The notes under the pieces were generated by a model. It was not told the DNA's origin, did no database searches, and saw nothing but the letters and a program-made list of their open reading frames with translations. Made by a program: the position numbers and the translations under genes. Shown piece after piece: positions 8,848 through 17,301 of a stretch of DNA of 64,000 bases (within the stretch, counting starts at the first letter, position 1; the number at the start of each line of letters is the position of its first letter). The stretch lies in contig JAJDUK010000024.1 in assembly GCA_022826665.1 (NCBI GenBank), forward strand, positions 191,844 through 255,843, in the 5' to 3' direction. Source of the stretch: Alphaproteobacteria bacterium (GTDB taxonomy: Bacteria; Pseudomonadota; Alphaproteobacteria; UBA828).

Positions 8848-9669
8848 TTGTCCCTCAAAGGCTTCATGTTTCCGCGCTCCGGCAGCGGCCGGGCCTCCCT
8901 GCTGCCGCCCGTGCCGTGGCATTACTCCGGCCAGATGCTCACCCTCGAATACCGGACCGATCCGGATGCGGTGGCCGAGCTGATCCCGCCCGGTCTCGCG
9001 CCGGCGGACGAGGACCCCGGCGCCGTGGCGCTCATCTGGGCGGAGTGGCAGAGCTGCTCCAACACCTTCGAGGAGCTGCTCGACCCTATCCGGGCGCAGT
9101 ACCGGGAGATGTTCGTCGTCATCCGCTGCAAGTACCGGGACCGGCACTACTCGCGCTGCGCCTACATCTGGGTCGATACCGACTACGCCATGGTGCGCGG
9201 CCATCACCAGGGCTACCCCAAGAAACTGGGCTCGATCTATCTCACCCGCCCGGTCACGGTGGGCCGGGCCGGGCCGCGCCTGGAGCCCGGCGGGCGCTTC
9301 GGCGCGAGCCTCGCCGCCAACGACCGCCGCCTGCTGCACGCGACCTTCGAGATTGAGGCCGAGAGCGACCATGCCGGCTTCGTCAACGCGCTGCCGATGG
9401 TGCACAACCGCTGGATGCCCGCGATCGAGGGCGACGGCAGCGACAGCCTGGACGAGCTGGTGACCATGTCCGCGTACGAGGGCGAGGTCGGCCGCTGCTT
9501 CCGCGGCAGCTTCGAGCTCTGGATCGGCGACTCCCCGGTGGAGGAGCTCACCCGGCTGCAGCCCCGCGAGCCGATCGCGGGCTACTGGCGCGAGGTCGCC
9601 ATGTCCTGGCGCAGCGGCACGACGCTGGAGCGGCGCAACCTCCCCGAGATCGGGGGCGCCGACGCATGA
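8848..9669 (+). CDS. acetoacetate decarboxylase (ADC) family protein
   Basis: 273 aa ADC-superfamily protein. The Schiff-base lysine region is recognisable as HHQGYPKKLGSIYL, and other family marks are PWHYSGQMLTLEYRTDPDAVAELIPPGL at the N-terminus. The track start is a TTG at 8848 with CGGGAG eight bases upstream; an in-frame ATG at MFPRSG is an alternative. It overlaps the MarR gene by ATGA, so the pair is co-transcribed. ADC-like proteins catalyse decarboxylation, aldol or dehydration chemistry on beta-keto acids. Here it could process a late intermediate of the ring-cleavage route; that is inference. Confidence 0.85.
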   Translation: MSLKGFMFPRSGSGRASLLPPVPWHYSGQMLTLEYRTDPDAVAELIPPGLAPADEDPGAVALIWAEWQSCSNTFEELLDPIRAQYREMFVVIRCKYRDRHYSRCAYIWVDTDYAMVRGHHQGYPKKLGSIYLTRPVTVGRAGPRLEPGGRFGASLAANDRRLLHATFEIEAESDHAGFVNALPMVHNRWMPAIEGDGSDSLDELVTMSAYEGEVGRCFRGSFELWIGDSPVEELTRLQPREPIAGYWREVAMSWRSGTTLERRNLPEIGGADA

Positions 9670-10160
9670 GCAGGGAGGTTGCGCTCACCCGCGAGGAGCG
9701 CGAGGCGCGCGCGCGGGTCGAGGGGCTGGGGATCGACATCGACGCCTTCGCCGCCGTCTCCAATGTCTTTCGCGTGGCCAATGCCGTGCGCAACTACATG
9801 GAGCGCAACCTGCTCGCCGAATACCGCCTCTCCTTCTCGGGCTTCACGGTGCTCTGGGTGCTGTGGGTGTGGGGGCCGAAGGAATCCAACGTCCTTGCCG
9901 AGGAATCGGGCATCTCCAAGAGCACGCTTACCGGCGTGGTGAAGACCCTGGAAGGGTTGGGCTTCGCCGCCCGCCGCCCCCATGCAGCCGACGGCCGCCG
10001 GGTGCTGGTGGAGGCGACCGAGAAGGGGATGGCCACGGTGCGCGAGATCTTCCCCCGCTTCAACGCGCTCGAAGGCGAGATCACCCGCGACCTCTCCACC
10101 GCGGAGAAGGAGGAGCTCGCGCGAGCGCTTCGGGTCATGCTCCACACCGTCGAGGCCTGA
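9666..10160 (+). CDS. MarR family transcriptional regulator
   Basis: 164 aa winged-helix regulator. The core is LSFSGFTVLWVLWVWGPKESNVLAEESGISKSTLTGVVKTLEGLGFAARRPHAADGRRVLVEATEKG: a recognition helix (SKSTLTGVVKTLE) and a beta wing with the conserved DGR. Terminal helices give the dimer interface. It is translationally coupled to the ADC-family gene and followed after 27 bases by ridA. MarR proteins in aromatic clusters usually repress catabolic genes until a phenolic ligand binds, so control of the 2.8-10.6 kb cluster is the natural hypothesis. The 95-bp divergent gap at 8754-8847 is the obvious place to seek its operator. Confidence 0.93.
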   Translation: MSREVALTREEREARARVEGLGIDIDAFAAVSNVFRVANAVRNYMERNLLAEYRLSFSGFTVLWVLWVWGPKESNVLAEESGISKSTLTGVVKTLEGLGFAARRPHAADGRRVLVEATEKGMATVREIFPRFNALEGEITRDLSTAEKEELARALRVMLHTVEA

Positions 10161-10187
10161 CCGCGCCCGCACGACGAGAGGAATCCC

Positions 10188-10583
10188 ATGACAGCACCGA
10201 TCTTCCACATGGCGGCCGGCGCACCCACGCCTGTCGCGCCCTTCAGCCACGCGGTCGAAGCGGATGGCTGGGTGTTCGTCACCGGCCAGATGCCCAACGA
10301 TCCCGATGACGAGGCCGCGCCGCTCCCCGACGGCATCGAGGGCCAGACCCACAACGTCATGGCCAATCTGAAGATCGTGCTCGCCTCCCTCGGCCTCGGG
10401 CTCGAGCATGTCCTCGTCGCGCGGGTCTATCTCACGCACTTCAAGGAGGACTACGCGGCCATGAACGCGGTCTACGAGACCTATTTCGATCCCGAACGGC
10501 GCCCGGCGCGCACGTGCGTGGGCGTCACCGGGCTCGCCCTCGATGCCCGTGTCGAGATCGACCTGCTGGCACGGCGGCCGTGA
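10188..10583 (+). CDS. RidA family protein
   Basis: 131 aa YjgF/YER057c/UK114-fold protein, which forms trimers and hydrolyses reactive imines/enamines or acts in catabolic pathways as an aminoacrylate or ring-fission deaminase. Marks are APFSHAVEADGWVFVTGQMPNDP at the N-terminus and RPARTCVGVTGLALDARVEIDLLA at the C-terminus, where the conserved Arg after Pro-Ala is present. A good ribosome site (GAGAGGAAT) precedes the ATG. It is likely the last gene of the ADC-marR-ridA run and hints that a nitrogenous intermediate occurs in the pathway. Confidence 0.9.
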   Translation: MTAPIFHMAAGAPTPVAPFSHAVEADGWVFVTGQMPNDPDDEAAPLPDGIEGQTHNVMANLKIVLASLGLGLEHVLVARVYLTHFKEDYAAMNAVYETYFDPERRPARTCVGVTGLALDARVEIDLLARRP

Positions 10584-10602
10584 GGCGGACCGGCAGTCGC
10601 GA

Positions 10603-11475
10603 TCAGGACGCGGAGTCGCCGGCCTCCTCCTGCACCGCGAAGAACGATGCGCGTATCGGCTGCTCGGGCAGCTCGACGGTCGCCTCGGCGAGGCGGGCAC
10701 GGCGCGTAGGCCGGCCGCGCACCATCATGCCCTCGTTGCGGTTCGGCATGGGGTTGCGGGCGATGGGGAACGCGTCCGCAGCGCTGTAGACGCAGATGTA
10801 GAGGCCGCGCGGCGCGGACGAGCGGTTGGGCTCGGAGCCGTGCGCGAGCCGGGTGTGCATCAGGCAGACGCTGCCGGCGGCGCCGAGAACCGGCACCTCG
10901 TGCTCGCGCAGCGAGCGCTCCACGGCGGGCGCGACGAAGCCGGTGAAGCGCTCACCGTCGAAGAGCGAGTGCACCGGGCCGCGGTGGCTGCCGGGCACCG
11001 CCATGAGGCAGCCGTTCTCGGGGGTCATGTCGTCGAGCATGAGCAGGGCGGTCACGACATCGTCGTTCGTGTGCGGCGTGTAGGCGAAGTCCTGGTGGTA
11101 GCGCACCTCGGTGTTCGAGCCGGGCAGCTTGAGGTTGATCTTGCAGTGATGGTGCTTGACGTCGGGGCCGATGAGGGCAGCGACCATGTCGGTCATCGCC
11201 GACTCGCGCATCGCCTCCATGTAGGCGTCGTCGATCTCGCTGGGATTGTTGACCCGCCGCAGCGCGGGCAGCTTCGCGTTGTGCTCGGGCGCCAGGTCGA
11301 AGCGCGGCCGCCCGTCGGTGGTCGGCTCGCCGAACGGCGCGTCGTGGTTCCGGCTATCATCGACCCACCCCGCCAGCACGTCGCGCAGGCGCGTGAGCTG
11401 GCGGCGGTCGACCGCGTTCTCGGCAACGATGAAGCCGTCGCGCCAGAACGCATCGACTTCGTGCTTCGCGATCAT
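10603..11475 (-). CDS. phytanoyl-CoA dioxygenase (PhyH) family protein
   Basis: 290 aa Fe(II)/2-oxoglutarate-dependent oxygenase of the PhyH superfamily. The facial triad can be read as HxD in VRYHQDFAY and the distal His in MHTRLAHGSEPNRS, followed by the Arg that binds 2-oxoglutarate (RGLYICVYSAAD region). An ENGCLMAVPGSHRGPVHSL segment is characteristic. Such enzymes hydroxylate small molecules or secondary metabolites; the substrate cannot be told. It ends 20 bases from the convergent ridA stop and lies downstream of the molybdopterin oxidoreductase on the same strand. A second PhyH gene lies at 57.5 kb. Confidence 0.9.
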   Translation of the reverse strand: MIAKHEVDAFWRDGFIVAENAVDRRQLTRLRDVLAGWVDDSRNHDAPFGEPTTDGRPRFDLAPEHNAKLPALRRVNNPSEIDDAYMEAMRESAMTDMVAALIGPDVKHHHCKINLKLPGSNTEVRYHQDFAYTPHTNDDVVTALLMLDDMTPENGCLMAVPGSHRGPVHSLFDGERFTGFVAPAVERSLREHEVPVLGAAGSVCLMHTRLAHGSEPNRSSAPRGLYICVYSAADAFPIARNPMPNRNEGMMVRGRPTRRARLAEATVELPEQPIRASFFAVQEEAGDSAS

Positions 11476-11559
11476 GATCCGACCCTTCCCGCGCGCATGC
11501 GTCCCTGCCGTGCTCGGCCCCGCCCGGTGGAGGCGAACGATCTGGCGCAGGCCGAGGAT

Positions 11560-13680
11560 CTAAACCGCGCTCACCTCCACCAGCGTGTCGGAGAAGGTCG
11601 GCGCGTTGCCGTAGTCTGCGAAGGCCGGCGGGTTGATGGCATTCACCGTGCGGCCGTTGGGGCTGCTCTTCGCCCAATAGCCGAGCGGTGCGACCACCAC
11701 ACCGGGGCTTGCGTCCTCGCTGACGTGCGCCACCGCATGGAAAGCGCCTCGGTCGTTGAAGACCTGCACCGCGTTTCCGTCAGCGATGCCGCGGGCACCC
11801 GCGTCGCTCGGATTGATCATCACCATCTGCTCGCCGGCGTGATGAAGCTGGGTATCCATATTGGCGTAGCACGAGTTGAGGAAGGCGTGGGCCTTCGGTG
11901 AGAGCATGTTGAGCGGATAACGCGCGGCGAGCTCGGGGTTGGTGCGCGCTGACTCGTTCTGCGGAATGAAGTTTGGCAACGGGTCCAGCGGCTCGCCCGA
12001 CTGATCGGCGGCATAGCCCTGGCGAAACAGCGGCAGCACCATGTTGCCGGCGGCCTCGGCAACGGACGACTTGAACTCCATCTTGCCGGAGGGCGTCGGG
12101 AAGTTGCCCTCGCGGTGCGGTACGAACTCCTCCGGCGAGCCGACCTTGAGCCGGGCATAGCCGGTCTGGCGCAAGCCATCAAGGTCGATCCCCTCCAGCA
12201 CCGGGTTGTCCCAATCCAGGGCATCAAGCGCCATTTGCTCGTCCGATCGATCCCAGAAGGGGTCGTTGAAGCCCATGGCGCGCGCCAGGCGCCGGAACAG
12301 CTCGGTGTTGGATACCGCCTCGCCGAGCGGCGCGATCGCCGGCTCGTTGAGGGTCAGATAGAGGTGCCCCCACGAGAACATGAGATCAAACTGTTCCAGC
12401 TGCGTCGTGGCGGGCAGCACGATGTCGGCGTAGAGCGCAGTATCGGTGAGGAAGTGCTCGCTCACGACGGTGAACAGGTCCTCGCGCGCGAGACCCTGCA
12501 GCATCTTGTCCTGCTCCGGCGCCACCACGACCGGATTCGAGTTGTAGACGAAGAGCGAGTTGACCTTGTGGTCGAGCTCGCCCGCGAGCGCGGGGCCGAG
12601 CCGCCACTGGTTGATCACCGGTGTGCCTTCGCGGATCCAGTCGGGGCGGCTGAGATCGTCCCACTTCATCGGAAACGCCCAGATCGGCATGTGCAGGATG
12701 CCGCCGCCGCAATGCCGCCAGGAGCCGACCAGGGCGGGGATGCAGGACATCGCCCGCACGGCGTTGCCGCCGGAGGCGTTGCGTTCGATCGCCACGCCCA
12801 TGCGGATCACCGAGGGCTGCGTGGTCGCGAACTCCCGTGCCAGCGTGCGGATGTCGTCGGCCGCAATCCCGGTGATCTCAGCGACCTTATTCGGAGGGAA
12901 GTTCGCCGCACGCTCGGCCAGCTCGTCGTAGCCGACGGTGTACTTCTCGACGTAGTCGTGATCGACCAGGTCCTCGGCGATGATCACGTTGATCATGCCG
13001 AGCGCCAGAGCGGCGTCGGTGCCAGGCTTGATCGGCAGGTGCCAGTCGGCCTGCTTTGCCGTGCGGGTCGCCACCGGATCGATCACCACCACTTTGGCAC
13101 CGCGGCGCTGTGCCTCGGCAATGAAGGGCCAGTGGTGCAGATTGTTGCTGATGGTGTTGATCGCCCAAAGGACGATGTACTTCGAGTAAACGAAGCTTTC
13201 GGGGTCAACCGCGGCGGTCGGCCCGCAGCTCATGAAGAATGCCGTGATCGCGGCAGAGTCGCAGAAGGTCCGTTCCGAGACCGCAGCGCCAAGCTTGTTG
13301 AAGAAGGCATCGCCGGAGTTGAGGCCGTTCAGGATGCCCTCGGTGCCGAGATAGCTGTAAGGCAGAATCGTGCTCGGTCCGTCCTCGTCGATGATGTCGT
13401 TCCAGCGGCGCGAAATCTCTTCGAGCGCGTCGTCCCAGGAGATGCGCTCGAATTCGCCGGCGCCCTTCGCTCCCGTGCGGCGCAGCGGATGCAGCACGCG
13501 ATCCTCGCTGTAGACCCGATTCTGGTAGTCGTTGACCTTGACGCAGAGACCGCCCTGAGTGAACGGGTGGTCGGGATTGCCGCGCACCTGGGTCACCTTG
13601 CCGTCCTCGACGGTGGTGAGCATGGCGCATGTGTCTGGGCAATCGTGAGGACAAGCGCTGAAGACGGTGGTCTCTGCCAT
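11560..13680 (-). CDS. molybdopterin-dependent oxidoreductase (DMSO reductase superfamily)
   Basis: 706 aa catalytic subunit with the N-terminal [4Fe-4S] ligands C10, C14, C18 and C46 (CPHDCPDTC and GGLCVK). Next come the molybdopterin-binding domains (RISWDDALEEISRRW, SVIRMGVAIERNASGG, LFVYNSNPV) and a C-terminal dinucleotide-binding domain (YPLNMLSPKAHAFLNSCYANM, INPSDAGARGIADGNAVQVFND). No Tat signal is present, so it is probably cytoplasmic. No electron-transfer subunit is adjacent. The ATG has AGGGGGG upstream. It is similar to assimilatory/formate-dehydrogenase-like and anaerobic-type oxidoreductases; the substrate is unknown. Molybdate would be supplied by modABC, 2 kb away. Confidence 0.93.
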   Translation of the reverse strand: MAETTVFSACPHDCPDTCAMLTTVEDGKVTQVRGNPDHPFTQGGLCVKVNDYQNRVYSEDRVLHPLRRTGAKGAGEFERISWDDALEEISRRWNDIIDEDGPSTILPYSYLGTEGILNGLNSGDAFFNKLGAAVSERTFCDSAAITAFFMSCGPTAAVDPESFVYSKYIVLWAINTISNNLHHWPFIAEAQRRGAKVVVIDPVATRTAKQADWHLPIKPGTDAALALGMINVIIAEDLVDHDYVEKYTVGYDELAERAANFPPNKVAEITGIAADDIRTLAREFATTQPSVIRMGVAIERNASGGNAVRAMSCIPALVGSWRHCGGGILHMPIWAFPMKWDDLSRPDWIREGTPVINQWRLGPALAGELDHKVNSLFVYNSNPVVVAPEQDKMLQGLAREDLFTVVSEHFLTDTALYADIVLPATTQLEQFDLMFSWGHLYLTLNEPAIAPLGEAVSNTELFRRLARAMGFNDPFWDRSDEQMALDALDWDNPVLEGIDLDGLRQTGYARLKVGSPEEFVPHREGNFPTPSGKMEFKSSVAEAAGNMVLPLFRQGYAADQSGEPLDPLPNFIPQNESARTNPELAARYPLNMLSPKAHAFLNSCYANMDTQLHHAGEQMVMINPSDAGARGIADGNAVQVFNDRGAFHAVAHVSEDASPGVVVAPLGYWAKSSPNGRTVNAINPPAFADYGNAPTFSDTLVEVSAV

Positions 13681-13782
13681 GTGTCTATCCCCCCTTTTGT
13701 GACGAGCATGATATAGGCAAGTCCGCGCGGCTGGCTACGCGCATCGCCGCGCTAACCAGTATCGGAGAGGGGCGTCTCGCAC

Positions 13783-14295
13783 ATGGCTGACGGAGACGGC
13801 GGCGGGGGCATAGACAAGGGTCTCTTCACGATGGCCTTCGGCCGCGATGTGGACTTCCACGATACACATCCGCAAGTGGTCTACCTCGACCGGCAGACGG
13901 GCGGCATCGTCTGGCTCTACGAGACGGACGACGACGCCTACATGGAGGTCGGCATACCCGCCGAGGAGAATCGCCAGGAGCGCGAAGCGATCGAGGCCGA
14001 GCCGGAGCGTTATCTGGAGATTCCCGGCCTCGATCACGACGATCACCATCGGATTCTCAGGCGATTCCTGATGTCGGATTGGACCCGCGACAAGGAGCGG
14101 AAACAGCGGGCGGAAGACGCCTACAGGGGCTCGATCGGCAAGTGGAAACGGGACGTCAGAGACGAGGCCGCCGTCGACGCCTTCTATGAGTTCCGAGAAG
14201 CGGAAATCGTGGCGATGGCCGAGGAGTTCCTGCGGGAGAACGGCATCGAGCCGATCTGGAAGTCGTATGGCGAACGGACGCCTGCCGAGAGCTAA
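13783..14295 (+). CDS. UPF0158 family protein
   Basis: 170 aa acidic cytosolic protein. The stretch ERYLEIPGLDHDDHHRILRRFLMSDW and the preceding region on VVYLDRQTGGIVWLYETDDD fit the UPF0158 family, found as single-copy proteins in many bacteria without a proved function. A GGAGAGGGG site precedes the ATG. It stands alone between a divergent oxidoreductase and a convergent hydrolase. C-terminal residues are charged and helical (EFREAEIVAMAEEFLRENG). Confidence 0.75.
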   Translation: MADGDGGGGIDKGLFTMAFGRDVDFHDTHPQVVYLDRQTGGIVWLYETDDDAYMEVGIPAEENRQEREAIEAEPERYLEIPGLDHDDHHRILRRFLMSDWTRDKERKQRAEDAYRGSIGKWKRDVRDEAAVDAFYEFREAEIVAMAEEFLRENGIEPIWKSYGERTPAES

Positions 14296-14327
14296 GGACC
14301 GGCGAACGCCCGTCGTTGCACCACGGT

Positions 14328-15143
14328 CTATTCAGGCGAAGGGCTGCGGCGTTCCAAAAAATCTCTGAGGGCGCCGGCACACTCCGGCCCGTGCGAATAG
14401 GCGACGCCGTGACGGGCGCCGGCGACCACGTGCATCTCGCAATCGGGCATGGCGCGCAGCCGTTCCACTTGCGTCTCGAGCGAGACGAAGGGGCTGTCGT
14501 CAGGCGCGATGAGGAGGGTGGGAACGTTGACATCGTTAAGCGCCTCCGTGAGGTCCACCTGCACCAGCATGTCCACGAGGTCGACGCAGGCCTGTGGCGC
14601 CGAGGCACGTTGCGTGTCGTGGAACCAGCGCTCCATCGCGGGGCTCAGGCAACCTGCGGGGAAGCGGAGCGGCATGAGCTTGGCCGACCACGCGTCCATC
14701 CCCAGCCCGTGGACATCGTCCCGGAGCGCCTGCGCCCGCCCGATCGTGCCGCCCCGGTGAGCCGCCGAAACCATGGTCAGCGTTTGAAGGCATCCCGGAT
14801 GGTGCGCGGCGAGATGGAGGCCCACGGTGCCGCCCGTCGATTCGCCGACGAAGTGCACCTGCTGCGTCCCGAGCGCGCCGAGTACGTCGAGAACATCGCC
14901 GGCCATCGCGTCGATAGACCAGGCAGCACCCTCCGCCGGGACGAAGGACCGGCCGAAGCCGCGCAGGTCCACTCGAATGATCCGATAGCGGTCAGCCAGG
15001 ATCGGCAGCCACGTGATCCAGATGTCGGAATCGACGGCGAGCCCGTGGAGAAAGAGGATGGTTTCGCGCGGCTCCTGCCACGGGGGCACGATGTCGCAGA
15101 GCTCGTAGTGGATGTCCCCTTCGAAACGTTCCAGCATCGGCAT
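14328..15143 (-). CDS. alpha/beta hydrolase
   Basis: 271 aa alpha/beta-hydrolase fold enzyme. The oxyanion region is ILFLHGLAVDSDIW, the nucleophile elbow is VGESTGGTVG (Ser in GxSxG), and an acid and His are visible in LLIAPDDSPF and GARHGVAYSHG. It resembles the meta-cleavage product hydrolase and carboxylesterase branch. It follows the Rieske ferredoxin gene by 15 bases on the same strand, with a GGAGG site, so the two are probably one transcript. That suggests a role in aromatic or ester catabolism, but no oxygenase subunits accompany them. Confidence 0.88.
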   Translation of the reverse strand: MPMLERFEGDIHYELCDIVPPWQEPRETILFLHGLAVDSDIWITWLPILADRYRIIRVDLRGFGRSFVPAEGAAWSIDAMAGDVLDVLGALGTQQVHFVGESTGGTVGLHLAAHHPGCLQTLTMVSAAHRGGTIGRAQALRDDVHGLGMDAWSAKLMPLRFPAGCLSPAMERWFHDTQRASAPQACVDLVDMLVQVDLTEALNDVNVPTLLIAPDDSPFVSLETQVERLRAMPDCEMHVVAGARHGVAYSHGPECAGALRDFLERRSPSPE

Positions 15144-15158
15144 GGCATCGCCTCCGGC

Positions 15159-15473
15159 TCAGGGTTCGACGAGCGCGTAGATCGCGCCGTCCTCGACGAC
15201 GAGGTCATAGCTCCGAATGGGCTCGGTGCAAGGCGGCTCCACCGGCTGGCCGGTCTTGATCTCGAAGCAGCCGCCGTGGAGCGGGCATTCGATGATGTCG
15301 CCGTCTATGAAGCCCTGGGAGAGCCAGGCCTGGCTATGGGAACACGTGTCGTCGGTGGCGAAGAACGCGCCGTCCAGGTTGTAGACCGCGACCGGCGGCA
15401 GGCCGTCGGTCTCGACCCGCAGGATTTCGCCGGCGTAAACGTCATCGACGCGGCAAAGCAGGATCTTCTCCAT
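15159..15473 (-). CDS. Rieske-type [2Fe-2S] ferredoxin
   Basis: 104 aa ferredoxin of the bi-domainless Rieske type (BphF/NdoA-like), an electron carrier for oxygenases. The cluster ligands are CSH near residue 44 and CPLHGG about 18 residues later. I choose the ATG at 15473 (MEKILLCRVDDV); the ORF-track start adds 37 residues with no family resemblance. It is the first gene of a two-gene run with the downstream hydrolase. No matching oxygenase or ferredoxin reductase is in the neighbourhood, so its partner must lie elsewhere. Confidence 0.88.
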   Translation of the reverse strand: MEKILLCRVDDVYAGEILRVETDGLPPVAVYNLDGAFFATDDTCSHSQAWLSQGFIDGDIIECPLHGGCFEIKTGQPVEPPCTEPIRSYDLVVEDGAIYALVEP

Positions 15474-15806
15474 CGTCCGCGTATCTTCCGGCCTGGCGTT
15501 GTGTTGCGGCCCCAGCGCATGTTCCGGCGCCGGGTCGCGTCCGGACGATGGAGTGTCTGAATTCTGCGATCGGTTGACAAGCAAACGACGTGCCGGCGTT
15601 GCGCGGGTTCAGGCCGAGCGCTACAGTCGCGGCGCCGATGCGGCCCTGGCGGGCCGAGTGACCGCCCGAACGACGGAACGGTCGGTCCCCGTCGGCGGCG
15701 GTCGAGGCGCCGTGGAGGTGCGGGAGCGCTCGCTCCAGTCGGATCCAGCCTCATGCACGCAAGTTGAGGAAGAGGCGCGAGCCCCGCAGGGGCCGCGACG
15801 CGCGAC
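15474..15806. other. divergent intergenic region, Rieske gene / modA
   Basis: About 330 bases separate the starts of the Rieske ferredoxin (minus) and modA (plus). The track's ORFs here are shadows without ribosome sites. A TTGACA hexamer is present near 15579 on the plus strand, but I see no convincing -10 at the right distance. I see neither a clear ModE-type palindrome nor a structured Moco riboswitch by eye. It probably holds two divergent promoters. Confidence 0.4.
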
Positions 15807-16607
15807 GTGTGGCATGGAAGAGGCGACCGGCGGCGGCGATCCTCGGTGCTTCGGGCGGCATGGCTGGTGCTTGCCGTGCTCTCCGCCTGTTGCTGGGCGG
15901 GGCCGGCGGCAGCCGAGCGGGTGATCGTGCTCGCCGCAGCCAGCACCGCACACGTGATCGACGAGGTGATCGAGCAGTTCGAGGCCGGGCCCGACAACAG
16001 TGTCGTGGCCTCCTACGCCGGCACCTCCGCGCTCGCGCGGCAGATCGAGAGCGGCGCGCCGGTCGATATCTTCCTCGCCGCCAACGCGGCATGGATGGAC
16101 CATGTGGAGGCGCAGGGCCTGATCGAGCCCGGCAGCCGTCAGGCGCTCGCCGGCAATCGGCTGGTGTTCGTCACGGGCGACGGCGACATGGCGCCCTTCG
16201 AGCCGTCCGCGGCGCCCGATCTTCCTGCATTGCTGAACGGCGGGCGGCTTGCCATCGGCAACCCCGACCACGTGCCGGCCGGCATTTACGCGCGCCAGGC
16301 ACTGGAAGCGCTCGGCCTTTGGCCCGACGTGCAGAGCCAGCTCGCGCCGGCGGCCGACGTGCGTGCGGCGCTCGCGCTGGTAGCCCGAGGCGAGGCGCCG
16401 CTCGGCATCGTCTACGCCACCGATGCTGCCCTCGTTGAAGACGTGCGTGTCGTTGGGACGATCCCGGCCGCGCTGCATGAGCCCATCGTCTACCCGGTGG
16501 CCCTCGTCGCGGACCGCGCCTCGCCGCCGGCGACGCGCTTCTTCGACTTCCTGACGGGGCCGGAAGGCCGGGCGGCCTTCGCCCGCGCCGGCTTCATCGT
16601 CGAGTGA
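15807..16607 (+). CDS. modA: molybdate ABC transporter, periplasmic substrate-binding protein
   Basis: 266 aa binding protein that captures molybdate/tungstate in the periplasm. A basic N-region and hydrophobic core (LRAAWLVLAVLSACCWAGPAAA) form the signal peptide. The mature part begins ERVIVLAAASTAHVIDEVIEQFEAG, with SYAGTSALARQIESGAPVDIFLAAN, the classical ModA oxyanion-binding pattern. The GTG at 15807 is the track's start; an internal GTG (SSVLRAAW) would give a more standard signal peptide and neither has a strong ribosome site. It is followed by modB four bases later, forming modABC. Confidence 0.93.
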   Translation: MWHGRGDRRRRSSVLRAAWLVLAVLSACCWAGPAAAERVIVLAAASTAHVIDEVIEQFEAGPDNSVVASYAGTSALARQIESGAPVDIFLAANAAWMDHVEAQGLIEPGSRQALAGNRLVFVTGDGDMAPFEPSAAPDLPALLNGGRLAIGNPDHVPAGIYARQALEALGLWPDVQSQLAPAADVRAALALVARGEAPLGIVYATDAALVEDVRVVGTIPAALHEPIVYPVALVADRASPPATRFFDFLTGPEGRAAFARAGFIVE

Positions 16608-16611
16608 GACG

Positions 16612-17301
16612 ATGGCGCTAACCCCGCTTGAGGTCGAGGCAATCCAACTCAGCCTGCGGGTGGCGGGCTGGGCGGTGCTGATCAGCCTGCCCCTCGGCAT
16701 CGCCGTCGCCTGGCTGCTGGCGCGCTATCGCTTCCCGGGCCGGGAGCTGCTCAACGGTCTGGTCCACTTGCCGCTGGTGCTGCCGCCGGTGGTGGTGGGT
16801 TTCGTGCTGCTGCTGCTGCTTGGCAGGCAGGGTCCGCTCGGCGCCTGGCTCGACGACTGGTTCGGCATCACCCTCGCCTTCACCTGGCAGGGCGCGGCAG
16901 TGGCCTCGGCCGTGGTCTCCTTCCCGCTCATGGTGCGCGCGATCCGGCTTTCCATCGAGGCCATGGATCGCCGACTGGAGACCGCCGCACGCACCCTCGG
17001 CGCCCCGCCCATCTGGGTCTTCGTGACCATCAACTTGCCGCTGATTGCGCCTGGCGTGCTGACCGGCATTATCCTCGCCTTCGCCCGCTGCCTCGGCGAG
17101 TTCGGCGCGACCATCACCTTCGTCTCCAACATTCCCGGCGAGACCCGGACCCTGCCGCTCGCGCTCTACACCTACACGCAAGTGCCGGGCGGGCTGGACG
17201 GCGCCTTCCGCCTGATGGTGATCGCCATCGTGATCGCCTTCGCCGCGCTGATCGGCTCCGAATTCCTGGCGCGCATCGTCAAGCGCCGGCTGGAGGGGTA
17301 A
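16612..17301 (+). CDS. modB: molybdate ABC transporter permease
   Basis: 229 aa inner-membrane permease. About five hydrophobic segments are visible, with the EAA-type loop ETAARTLGAPPIWVFVTINLPLIAPGVLTG and the family-typical FARCLGEFGATITFVSNIPGETRTLPLALYT. It begins four bases after modA and shares one base with the start of modC (TAATG), so the operon is tightly coupled. Confidence 0.96.
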   Translation: MALTPLEVEAIQLSLRVAGWAVLISLPLGIAVAWLLARYRFPGRELLNGLVHLPLVLPPVVVGFVLLLLLGRQGPLGAWLDDWFGITLAFTWQGAAVASAVVSFPLMVRAIRLSIEAMDRRLETAARTLGAPPIWVFVTINLPLIAPGVLTGIILAFARCLGEFGATITFVSNIPGETRTLPLALYTYTQVPGGLDGAFRLMVIAIVIAFAALIGSEFLARIVKRRLEG

